DNA of 64,000 nt, from NCBI GenBank assembly GCA_022414725.1, contig CM039462.1:131943891-132007890 (forward strand), read 5' to 3'. Position numbers and translations under genes: made by a program. The notes below the pieces were generated by a model. The model was not told where the DNA came from. It ran no database searches and worked only from the letters and a program-made list of their open reading frames with translations. The first letter of the stretch is position 1. The number at the start of each line of letters is the position of its first letter. The stretch is from Microglena sp. YARC. Its lineage: Eukaryota; Chlorophyta; Chlorophyceae; Chlamydomonadales; Chlamydomonadaceae. This document shows positions 1 through 10,352 of the stretch, piece after piece.

Positions 1-1123
1 CCACAACCCACAACCCCGCATTATGAGCCTGTCACCTGAAGTGGCAAGGGTAGCACTGAAATTATCAGAATCATTGCCCCGAATATGTAAGTAAATAAAA
101 TAGTAAGTAAATAAAATAGTAAGTAAATAAAATAGCTTTGCAACATAGTTATAGAGCTCAGGCGCTGCATTTGCTGCGCCTAAGAATCGTTTTACAGCCC
201 TATGTTCGTTTTATAGCCCTATGTTGGCCCACGGCTACAAGGGACCTGCTCAGGACAGACAAAAAAAGGCTAAAAAGAAAGGCTAGAAAAGGCAGAAAAA
301 AATTCTACATCCCTTCCTCTCGCCAGGAAAAAGGCAAGAAAACTAAGGCAAGAAGAAAAAACTAAAAGGGACCTGCTCAGGACAGACTTGAGTATGGCAT
401 GTGAACTATTTTGGCATAGCAGGTTTTTAATGTTTATTTAGTAGAGCCCACAATTAAAAGGCTCTTTATTTATATTTAGTGTAGCCCAAGGTTTAAGGGC
501 TCTTTATTGAGATTTAGTATAGCCCATGGTTAAAAGGCTCTTTATTTACATTTGGTGTGGCCCACTGTTATAAGGCTCTTTATTTATATTTAGTGTAGCC
601 CACGGTTAAAGTGCTATTTATTAAGATTAAGTACAGCCCACTGTTAAAAGGCTGTTTATTTATATTTAGTCTAGGCCACGGTTAAAGGGCTCTTTATTTA
701 TATTTATTAAAGCCCGCGGTTTAAATGCTATTTATTTATATTTAGTACAGCCCACCGCTAAAAGGCTCTTTATTGAGATTTAGTATATAGGCCATGGTTA
801 ACAGGAACCTGCTCAGGATGTACAAATTACAGATTTGATTATGGCCTGTGTGGCAAGCAGGGTACTTCCAAGCGCGCGCTTTTGCGCGCTGGCGCGCTGC
901 CTTTTTGAGCCCCACTGCGCGTTTCGCGCAGTTTTGTGCAACCCCCTGTGGGCGCAGCAGGCAATTTGCGCATTTTGCACTACAAAGCGCAGTTTGTTTG
1001 TTTTTAAGTGCGCTAAAGCACTGGCCTATTTGTTCAATGGAAGCACACTGGTGTCAAGCTATAATATTCCACTTCACTCGATCATCATCTGATCACATCA
1101 CAATGGAGTATGGCGGCATGGTA
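1..1123. repeat. ATG7 intron/left flank with 58-bp tandem repeat
   Basis: About 425-795 holds seven or so degenerate units of roughly 58 bp, each with ggctctttattta and tagtrtagccca. Positions 60-130 hold short aagtaaataaaatagt repeats. Around 857-1010 is a GCGC-rich segment starting CAGGGTACTTCC that is related to the hAT-type MITE at 42758; its right end was not located. The ATG7-like gene should continue through here on the minus strand, but no exon was recognised. Confidence 0.6.
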
Positions 1124-1125
1124 TA

Positions 1126-1355
1126 CCATACTGACACACAAATTTCACGTTTTTTAAATTTGACGTTTTTCTTCGGCGTTGTCGCGAACTGGGCACCCCT
1201 CTAACCCAGGACTGGCGCATCTGCGGGACAGTTTCGCCCTATCTTGCGCACTGTATGACCCGGTTTCTATCCCGCGGAACACCAGTACGGCACCTTTGCG
1301 ACGCCACCAAAAGAACGTCAAATTTTAGACACGTCAAATTTCCGTGTCAGTATGG
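1126..1355. mobile_element. MITE with TA target duplication (Tc1/mariner-like)
   Basis: Perfect 12-bp terminal inverted repeats, CCATACTGACAC at the left and GTGTCAGTATGG at the right, are flanked by TA on both sides (1124-1125 and 1356-1357). Subterminal AAATTT and ACGTC blocks are also inverted. At 230 bp it is too short to code for a transposase. TA duplications are typical of Tc1/mariner elements. Confidence 0.75.
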
Positions 1356-1369
1356 TAGCTTGACAAAAG

Positions 1370-1800
1370 CGTGACTCCGTAAAGGGCTCCCCAGCGTTTC
1401 CCCCATGATTGACAAAAGCGCGGCAATTAATAGGGCCGTAGACGAGGGTTCAAATCCCGTCAGGAGCAGTGCAGTGGAACAGTATAGCTTGACAATGTGA
1501 ACGAGCATAGGCCCTTTGGTTGCAATGAATAAATAAATAGTACGCCGTATTACGAGGCGTGAGGTTGAGGGGGCCAGCCCGTTTGCTTTCACTGGGGCCA
1601 ACCACTCTGATTGCAATGAATAAATAAATAGTACGCCGTATTACGAGGCGTGAGGTTGAGGGGGCCAGCCCGTTTGCTTTCACTGGGGCCAACCACTCTG
1701 ATTGCAATGAATAAATAAATAGTACGCCGTATTACGAGGCGTGAGGTTGAGGGGGCCAGCCCGTTTGCTTTCACTGGGAGCAACTACACTGACAGCAAGG
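1370..1800 (-). mobile_element. SINE-like unit plus three tandem copies of a dispersed hairpin element
   Basis: A tRNA-like B box (ggttcaaatcc) lies at about 1448. After it, roughly 105-bp units repeat three times (1511-1785). Each holds aataaataaatagtacgcc, a stem pairing ACGCC with GGCGT, and a GC-rich block around gggggccagcccgtttgc. The same unit recurs singly across the window at about 12066, 16684, 33178, 40634, 41818, 44690, 50745, 58128 and 61300. Confidence 0.6.
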
Positions 1801-1806
1801 ACCTAC

Positions 1807-3674
1807 CTTGCGCTGAGCAGATGGTGTGAAGGCACCGCTATCGAACTGCAGTTGGCCTGGGAGCTCCGCATACCGGGTCGCAGTAAGCCAGCCTTCGGCA
1901 AACGGAAAGACACAGCGTTTCAAGAATTGAAACACGAATAAAAACAACTGGAGATCCTGAGCAATAGTCTGATTTGGGACTATAAACACTCGATACAACA
2001 GGAGCAAGCATGTGTGTTGTTACAGTCCAGGGGTAGACCTGGACTGTAAAAATGGGCTAATTGGACTCGCCCAACCATGACAGGAGGGCCTATAACAAAA
2101 ACAATGATGAACTGAACCCCACAATCATTTACCGTCGGGGGTACTGAGTTCCTGCAACAGTGATAAGTTCAAGAGCATACCTGTTATTGTAAGAGCATAC
2201 CTGTTTAGGGGGCGACGTGAGGCTCGGGGATTTGTTTCGAAGCTTGGTACATTAAACAAAGTGTGCTCATTTGTCTTTATGTAGTGTCTTATATTATTAT
2301 ATAGTGTCTTGTATTATTATGTCCTATATTATGTCTCATATTATGTGTCTTATATAATAATGCCTTATATTATTATATAGTGTCTCAGGGGGGGGGCAGA
2401 AAGACAGATTTTGGACCGCACCTTCGATATGGTGTCCAATTCAGATGGGAGTTGGAATTGTGGACGTTTCATACAAAAAGAGGGGGAAAATAAAGTTGGC
2501 TACAAGTTTTTTTACCCCCCCCCCCCCCTCCTAAAACCCAATTACCTCGCCCTACCCCCCCTAAAATGGGGGTCATTCGAAAGATCTTTTAAAGCCCATT
2601 TCAGTTATGCTCTTACATCTTTCATGGGGTTACCCAAACGTGATTTATCGCGAAGTTAAGATTTGGGCCGCTTTGGTTGAAAAAAACTTTGGACCCCTCT
2701 AACTTTTGTACAACTTTATTTTTGGCTCAATTTTTTTTTTTTTTTTTTTAGTTTGAGGATAGGCTCAATCCAAAGCAAAGGTGCGGTACGGAAGCTTTTT
2801 TCTTGCCCCCCCCTCGTAGTGTCTTACATTATTATGTACCGGTAGTGTCTTATATTATTATATAATAATCAGACATGAGTGTGTGAGCTTTGGTAAGGCA
2901 TGCTCTGGATCATGGCATGTGTTCACGGGCAGTCAAATTGATCCTATATCACACATAATATATCATACTATTTATATTAATTGCCAACTCATGGATCCTT
3001 GACTGTGGTGCAGAAGTGCATGGGTTCAAAATTATGATGAAGGGTGGTGCAGAAGTGTGTGGGTGGTTAACTGTACTGAAAAGTGGTGCAGAAGTACATG
3101 GGTGGTTAATTCCTGGGTTGATTGTACTCAAGAGTGGTGCAGACGTGTACAGATGGTTGATTGTAACGAAGAGTGTTGCAGAGTCACATGGGATGGCGAT
3201 TGGAATGAAAATAAGTGCATAATAATATGGAATTATGTAGTTGAGGGGTGCATGGATGCATGCTATCCTTTACACCCTGAAATGGATGTGTAGCACATTT
3301 CCCTCTTAAATGACTCTTTAACTTTCTCCTGCAGAAATCCCCATGCAGTTTGTGAATGAGAGGGCCCCGGTAAGCTACTTTCCCTAGGTGACTTTCGTAT
3401 ATGAAGGGCAATACACGACCACCAGGGTGAAACACTAAAACCCTACCTGAAATAGGTACAGGATCCTCTGACAGTTTGAACTCATCTAGCTTCTTGGACG
3501 CCAACTCAGACCAGAAAGACGCGTCTACACAACTCTGAAGTATGGAACATTTTTAGGACGCGTCATTATTGTAGAAGCGGTTCCAGCCTTCCAATGGATT
3601 CAAGATCGCGGGCATGGGCATGGGCCTGGGAGACAGCTCACCTGTAACTGCGCGAATTGGAGCAAGTTGGACAT
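1807..3674 (-). CDS. ATG7: ATG7-like autophagy E1 enzyme, N-terminal exons only (partial)
   Basis: ATG7 is the E1-like enzyme that activates ATG8 and ATG12 in the cytosol for autophagosome formation. Three exons are visible: 3674-3642 (11 codons, starts MSNLLQFAQLQ, donor gtgagc), 3534-3447 (88 nt, donor gtaggg) and 1892-1807 (86 nt, donor gtaggt). Phases are 0, 1 and 0 and join cleanly into 69 residues. The family signature LQFA-x-L-x-S-x-VD-x2-FW, then KLD and a late P-x-I-x-G, matches plant ATG7 residue for residue at the conserved points. The rest (adenylation domain, catalytic Cys) would lie left of position 1 and is not in the window. A triple SINE-like array begins about 20 nt into intron 3. 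No fourth exon could be identified between 1 and 1806. The family call is strong from the N-terminal motif; the third exon rests mainly on phase and splice sites. Confidence 0.78.
2015..2140. repeat. Dispersed repeat family (cagtccaggggtag)
   Basis: A short element beginning near ttacagtccaggggtag and ending near tgacaggagggc. Related copies lie at about 4196-4320, 7030-7130, 12005-12050, 24860-24910, 57550-57595 and 61000-61045, some inverted. They contain the palindromic pair agtcc/ggact. The repeat class is unknown. Confidence 0.5.
2141..3000. other. Intron 2 of the ATG7-like gene, distal part
   Basis: AT-rich tattattatatagtgtct repeats (about 2270-2390 and 2820-2870) flank a segment with poly-C (2516-2528) and poly-T tracts. 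The segment ends caaaggtgcggtac and starts gaccgcaccttcg, an imperfect inverted repeat (about 2413-2792) that may be another short mobile element. No coding exon was seen. Confidence 0.4.
3003..3225. repeat. Minisatellite of about 36-bp units in ATG7-like intron 2
   Basis: Six or so diverged copies of a unit like gtggtgcagaagtgcatggg followed by ttaattgtact. Short frames across it are by-products of the repeat. Confidence 0.6.
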
Positions 3675-6600
3675 TGGTAAATTTACAACCTCGGGGCGCG
3701 GAGATTGGAACTAAAGCAGAGCAACGAATTGTGGGGTGGAAATTATTTCGAACGGTAGGGTTTTGCGATCTGCTCGAGCGAAAGCCATGGCGTAGGCTCT
3801 TGCAAGTGCACTTCGAGGCATGCCACCAGTGGCACCAGTGAATTGGGGTCCATGAGTTACCATTGAAACAAAATGTAGGGATCCCATCCGGGCATCCGGT
3901 CAGGGGCCCCTGAACCCGATCCGAATGGGAGCTGGAGCTGGAGCTGGAGCTGGAGCTGGAGCTCGTGTCGTCTGCGAAGCAGCTTATTCACAGGGGCTTT
4001 AATAGAGGTGAGGGGTATGTATGTACGGTATGTTTTTGTTTTTTTAGTTATAAAAGGACTTTTACCCCGGAGGGTGGGTTTTCCACACAAACCAGCGACA
4101 CCGAGGATTCAGTTCAAACGACGTACTAAGGTAGGAGGGAGATACCGACCCTCGACCAAACGAATATTCACCACAACCCCTATTGACCAACTTTTTGTCA
4201 CAGTCCAGGGGTAGTCCAAATTGGTTATTTAACCCTTTAAAGGGCCTTGCCCGACCGTGACAGGAGGGTATTAAAACGAAGAGACACTGGTGAACTGACA
4301 AAAAAACGTTCCTCGGACGGGGGCCCTGATTTCGTGCTGTGAAAATGCAATTTTACTATTAGGGGTATCGACTGATGAGGGGGGAGGCAGGGCAGGGATT
4401 GTTTTTGAAGAGCAGATCTCAATCCTTTTTTATTTTTGCCTTCTCCCAGGACAGCATCCTGATTCCGATTTTAGATCGTCAGCTTGGCGCATAACGCCAC
4501 TACCTTCATGAGCTTACGAGCGGTCAGTGGGGGGTAGCCCCCAGAGTTTTCTATGGAGGGGCCGGGGGGCTTAGAAAACATGCATTTTGTACATGAAAAA
4601 AAATGGATGTCATTCGTTACACACGTTGCCATCATGCCTCTTAGCCATAAGTCTTGAACTTGAAGATGTCAAGCTTTTAGGTAGGTAAGCTAGTGACATA
4701 ATCACATACTCGCATAGTACTACAAATAGACCAGGCCACACACATTCAAGTGCTTCTCTAGCAGCCTGCTGCATGCATAGCACTGCTATGATAGAAGATT
4801 AGCAGCATATGTGCATTCTGGCCCCTGGCAGCACCATGCCAAGTCTCCAAGTGGCTTCCGCGAGTACCTGGTCTGAGCGCCCCGCGTTGTTCGAGTTGCA
4901 ATATGGGAGTGGCAAAATCGGATGGCGTGAAATTCCACACGATGTCGACTGGTGGCAGGTCGCGTAAGAAGAACAGGAGACTTCGGAATCGAAGCTGCGG
5001 AATGGAACACATTCTGTCGGGTTGTGTCTGGTCGGGTCGTCGGGTCGAATCGGGTTCTGTCGGGGGGGGGGGTAGCTAGGGCCAGATCTGGTTCCACGTT
5101 TTGGCATGTCTCTAGGTCGGTGTTCGGTCAACCGGGCCGTTTTTGTTTTTGTAGATCGTCAGTTGACAACGGAGTGGTGAGGTATCGCTAAAAACTTGCC
5201 CGGCCCGGTTGACCAAACACCTTAAAATATTGGCCTGAACATGGCTAAAAAAGCCGAAAAAACGAAAAACAAGTTACTCTTTTTACACTTTTTTCCCAGC
5301 CAAAATTTTATTCTTGAATTCAAACACATATTACCAAAATGTTTAATCCTGGCAAGAAATTTGAAAGGTCCGTATTTGGAATAGAGACTAGAAAAGGCAG
5401 ATGTGGTGTATTTGGGCCCAAAACAGCCCTTAATGTGCACGAATGTCATGTTTGAGGAGTCTCATTAAAGTTAGAAACACGACCCAAGTTGTAAATCACT
5501 AGTTTGCACCCTCCCAGCATATTTTACCCAGATGGATTTGGTGTAGTAGTTGAGAAGGTCACCCATTTGACCTACACAAGTACCAAGCCAGGCCATTCCC
5601 AGCCCTTACAGGCTGGCATACGGACCCGCAGCAGTCGGAACGAGGGGCAGAATCGTGTAGTTTCTGATCATTCAACTTCAGGCAATGTGATGGATGGAGC
5701 AATTCGATGGCGATTGATCGATTCCCTGGCTCGATCTGTGCTCTGTGCAGCTCGCGGCAGTCACTTGCGTACGATCGTGTACTCTCGGTGCTTTCGGGCA
5801 GCTTTCTCCACAGGCCATGGCAGGAGGTGAATCTACGATGTAAACTCCGGAAATTGCTTCGCGTTTGCTTTTGCCTTTCAAAGAGACATCGGAAAAGCAG
5901 GAACCCAAATTTGGCTCGGGGCCCCCGGAGCTACCCCCCCCCCGGGTTTTGTGTACCGATTTGGGTCTGAGAGCTGGGATCTCAAATCGAAGTTCGTATT
6001 CCGATAATTTTGGCAAAAACGGGGTCTCGTATTCCCTTCAGGCCGTATTCCGATCGGAATGTTTTCCAGACAAAAAAATCCCTGTACTTCCTGTCAAATT
6101 GACCAGCGCTTTTAGCGCGCATGCAAAAACAAGTGCGCGTTGCCAAAAAAGCGCTACTAAAAAGAAACGCGCTTTCTTCGCGCAACTGGATTTTCACCCC
6201 CCCCCCCCCCCCCCCCCCCCTGCCCCCCCCCCCCGCTTTTTGTGCGCTTGTTTTGGTCCTGTTGGGGCTTTTGGGAGTAGATTCGAAATCCGTTACAATT
6301 TCACAGGTTAGCGCTGAGCAGAGGCGAGGGGCGACGAGAGCAGGCGAGCAGAGGAGCATCAGAGGCGAGCATGATCTGACCCAGTGTCTCCTGTTTGCCG
6401 AAAGTCGCAAAATTTTAGAACGCGCACAAAGCGCACAGCAGTTTCTGCGGTTTCTGCGCTTTCTCTGAGTGAGTGAAAAGAGGAAAGCGCAGTGATATTA
6501 AAAAAAACTGCGCGCTGCGCGAACAGGGGTTGAAAAAAACTGCGCGAAACGCGCAGTGGAGCTCAAAAAGGACGCGCGCGCTTAGTAATACCCTGAACCT

Positions 6601-7600
6601 ACAACGATTTTCTTGGTTGTAAATGCCCAGTTCAAGTTAAAGAGGGGGGACGGGAGGAGACAAAGTTCATCTTTGTTGAAGGGAAGGTCAAGGGAGATGA
6701 AGTTCATCTCCCTTCAAGGGAAGGTTCTAAGCCTTCTGAGTCACCCTGCAAGCTACACAGCTACTCAGCACCTTAGCCGAGTCAGATACCGCAGATCCAG
6801 ATCAATATGACAGATTCCTGTCTGTCTTACCACAATTCTCTCTCAGAACTGGGAGGACATAACATTGGAAGACGGTGAGCAGCCTAGAGTTGGCTGAAAA
6901 CCATGGAACAAACCAATCCACACTGGCATTGATGGTGATCTATATTTGCTACCGCATTATCGGAAGTATGGAACCACAATGGTTCCTGTGTATTAACTTA
7001 CACCTACCACAGGAGAAGTATGTATGTCATGTTACAGTCCAGAGGTAGGCCAAATAGGCTGAAGGGACTGAAGGCCCAACCGTATATGACGCGCTTAAAA
7101 AGAAAAACACTGATTAACCGACACCTACCACAGGATAAGTGCGAACAATACAGTAAACGACGGAAGAAGCAGTTCTAGACAGTAAAAAGAAAAAATCGAC
7201 AGCCATCCAGTCAAATGCCGTTCGGCTAGGTCCCAAGACTTCCTACCTATATACAAGATACATAGATACACTCACCCATTCACCCCCCCCTCCACCCACC
7301 CCCCCACACACCACATACACAAAACCATACTCACACATTGATCCCTGAGGCCGTGCGTTGCTTGGCTAGGTTCCAAGACTTCCTACCTATATAAAGTAGG
7401 GGGTGCCCAAATTAGCTGAATCTGTTGTTGTGCCAATTCTATCTTAGGACGAAGAATTCGAATTCCGAACCCCACACTGCCTAGTTTCGAAAGTCAGTGC
7501 GCCAGGGCTGATGAGTATCCATAGGGAAATCTTGCTGGTGCTCCCCATCAAGTATATATATAGCTAGGAAGTAGGCTAGTAGAAGACACTAAACACAAGT
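3675..7600. other. Intergenic region upstream of the ATG7-like gene
   Basis: No gene is supported. It holds a GAGCTG hexamer run (3926-3963) and copies of the cagtccaggggtag repeat (4196 and 7030). A large GCGC-rich segment (about 6070-6605) ends taataccctg like the MITE at 42758-42952 and is interrupted by poly-C (6197-6235). Around 5620-6030 the sequence is open in short frames on both strands, but none has convincing splice sites or a familiar motif. Confidence 0.4.
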
Positions 7601-7614
7601 AATGAAAAAGCAAT

Positions 7615-7785
7615 GATAACGCCTGGTGGGGCGTGGTATTCAGGGAGCCCCGTCCTACGGCAGTTAAGAACGGGATGCTATTTTATCTGGACTAAGCTAC
7701 CATAGCGGTTGACAACGGCCGCGAACACTAAAGCGCACCCGTGGGGATTCGAACCCCGCACCTTCTATGTAGAGGTATATATATA
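7615..7785 (-). mobile_element. tRNA-derived SINE
   Basis: Read on the minus strand it has a Pol III B box (ggttcgaatcc, about 7748-7758), then a body with gttgtcaaccg and a 3' end cacgccccaccaggcgtta with a small ACGCC/GGCGT hairpin. The same body and 3' end occur at about 35610-35790, and in parts at 37370-37570 and 61810-61885. The A box is poorly preserved. Confidence 0.65.
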
Positions 7786-8153
7786 TATAGCTAGGAAGTA
7801 TGCTAGAGCAGAAGATCTCAAGATGGTTAGTACAAAGCAATAGGCTGTCATCCATTTCAGGAAATCAAGCGGAAAATACTGCAAGGTAAAGTACTGCAAC
7901 CCCTAATCCTCACTCCCACGGCAGCTGAAGTACTGCAATGTAGTACTTCCCACGGCGTTTGAAGTACTGCAGCGTTTGAAGTACTGCAGCGTTTGAAGTA
8001 CTGCAACCCCAAATCCTCGCTCCCACGGCAGTTAGCCTGCAACATACGAATACTATAGCCTACGTTTGAGGCGAAAGAATGACAGCATCGCACTTTTGCA
8101 GTCAAGAACTAGCATGGCCTAGGGACAGATAAAACCGACATCCATTCTGATGT

Positions 8154-8805
8154 ACCCCCCCCCCCCCCCCTGGACAGCGTACAACCCTGGTAACATGGTC
8201 CCAACCCTGGTGCCATGGCCCCCCTTGGACAGCATACAACCATGGTACCTTGGTCCCAACCCTGGTGCCATGGCCCCCCTTGGACAGCATACAACCCTGG
8301 TACCTTGGTCCCAACCCTGGTGCCATGGCCCCCCTTGGACAGCATACAACCCTGGTACCTTGGTCCCAACCCTGGTGCCATGGCCCCCCTTGGACAGCAT
8401 ACAACCCTGGTACCTTGGTCCCAACCCTGGTGCCATGGCCCCCCTTGGACAGCATACAACCCTGGTACCTTGATCCCACCCCTGGTGCCATGGCCCCCCT
8501 TGGACAGCATACAACCCTGGTACCTTGGTCCCACCCCTGGTGCTATGGCCCCCCTTGGACAGCATACAACCCTGGTACCTTGGTCCCACCCCTGGTGCCA
8601 TGGCCCCCCTTGGACAGCGTACAACCATGGTAACATGGTCCCAAACCTGGTGCCATGGCCCCCCTTGGACAGCATACAACCCTGGTACCTTGGTCCCAAC
8701 CCTGGTGCCATGGCCCCCCTTGGACAGCATACAACCCTGGTACCTTGGTCCCAACCCTGGTGCCATGGCCCCCCTTGGACAGCATACAACCATGGTCCCA
8801 TACAG
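8154..8805. repeat. 55-bp minisatellite (about 12 units)
   Basis: Head-to-tail units of 55 bp with the core ttggacagcatacaaccctg and ggtaccttggtcccaa; copies differ at few sites. Because 55 is not a multiple of three and the unit lacks stop codons in most frames, long open frames appear on both strands. They are judged artefacts. A poly-C run (8154-8170) borders the array. Confidence 0.9.
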
Positions 8806-9007
8806 GGTTGTTCAGGAGGACCCCCAGCTCTGCGTCCTGAGACGCAACCGATTCCATAGCCTGCATCCTGAGACATAATCGACCCGCAACCCACACACAG
8901 CCTGTGTCTTGCGACGCAACCAACCCACTGAAGCTGCCTCCGCGATGCATCGGACACTTAGACGTTACATCTGCGACCGAGGACGCAGCGTCCCCGGTCC
9001 CATACCT

Positions 9008-10352
9008 ATCTAATTGGTACCCCCCATGCCACCACCCAGCTCCTTACACGCACCACCAGTTGGCACAGCCACCTAGCTCCTAACATACACCACCACCAGT
9101 TGGATACCTATCTAATTGGTGCTCCCCGTGCGGCCACCCAGCTCCTAACATGCGCCACCAGTTGGCACAGCCACCTAGCTCCTAACATACACCACCACCA
9201 GTTGGATACCTATCTAATTGGTGCTCCCCATGCGGCCACCCAGCTCCTAACATACACCACCACCAGTTGGATACCTATCTAATTGGTGCTCCCCGTGCGG
9301 CCACCCAGCTCCTAACATGCGCCACCAGTTGGCACAGCCACCTAGCTCCTAACATACACCACCACCAGTTGGATACCTATCTATCTAATTGGTGCTCCCC
9401 GTGCGGCCACCCAGCTCCTAACACGCACCACCAGTTGGCACAGCCACCTAGCTCCTAACATACACCACCACCAGTTGGATACCTATCTAATTGGTGCTCC
9501 CCATGCGGCCACCCAGCTCCTAACATACACCACCACCAGTTGGATACCTATCTAATTGGTGCTCCCCGTGCGGCCACCCAGCTCCTAACATGCGCCACCA
9601 GTTGGCACAGCCACCTAGCTCCTTACATACACCACCTCCAGTTGGATACCTATCTATCTAATTGGTGCTCCCCGTGCGGCCACCCAGCTCCTAACACGCA
9701 CCACCAGTTGGCACAGCCACCTAGCTCCTAACATACACCACCACCAGTTGGATACCTATCTAATTGGTGCTCCCCGTGCGGCCACCCAGCTCCTAACATA
9801 CACCACCACCAGTTGGATACCTATCTAATTGGTGCTCCCCGTGCGGCCACCCAGCTCCTAACATGCGCCACCAGTTGGCACAGCCACCTAGCTCCTAACA
9901 TACACCACCACCAGTTGGATACCTATCTATCTAATTGGTGCTCCCCGTGCGGCCACCCAGCTCCTAACACGCACCACCAGTTGGCACAGCCACCTAGCTC
10001 CTAACATACACCACCACCAGTTGGATACCTATCTAATTGGTGCTCCCCATGCGGCCACCCAGCTCCTAACATACACCACCACCAGTTGGATACCTATCTA
10101 ATTGGTGCTCCCCGTGCGGCCACCCAGCTCCTAACATGCGCCACCAGTTGGCACAGCCACCTAGCTCCTAACATACACCACCACCAGTTGGATACCTATC
10201 TATCTAATTGGTGCTCCCCTTGCGGCCACCCAGCTCCTAACATGCACCACCAGTTGGCACAGCCACCTAGCTCCTAACATACACCACCACCAGTTGGATA
10301 CCTATCTAATTGGTGCTCCCCGTGCGGCCACCCAGCTCCTAACATGCGCCGC
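9008..10352. repeat. Higher-order minisatellite, 273-bp period
   Basis: Sub-units built from ggatacctatctaattgg, gctccccgtgcggccaccca, gctcctaacatgcgccacc and agttggcacagccaccta. They combine into a 273-bp repeat (equivalent points at 9267, 9540, 9813 and 10086), with near-identical copies. The right end (gcgccgccagattctac) merges into the last exon of the minus-strand gene at 10339 and provides its TAG stop. Confidence 0.9.

Noticed and set aside
3184..3504. 106-codon minus-strand frame read as one exon
   Set aside because: Only its first part (to 3447) is coding; a gtaggg donor follows and the remainder runs through intron and minisatellite.
5504..6016. Overlapping frames on both strands upstream of the ATG7-like gene
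   Set aside because: No conserved motif or matched splice sites; both strands are equally open, as expected by chance in this composition.
8109..8957. 282- and 224-codon frames on the minus strand and 214-codon frame on the plus strand
   Set aside because: They lie wholly in a 55-bp minisatellite; the peptide repeat follows from the unit length, and there are no splice sites or non-repeat coding sequence.
9008..10352. CRISPR-like regular array
   Set aside because: Units are contiguous tandem repeats without unique spacers, in eukaryotic DNA with spliced genes.
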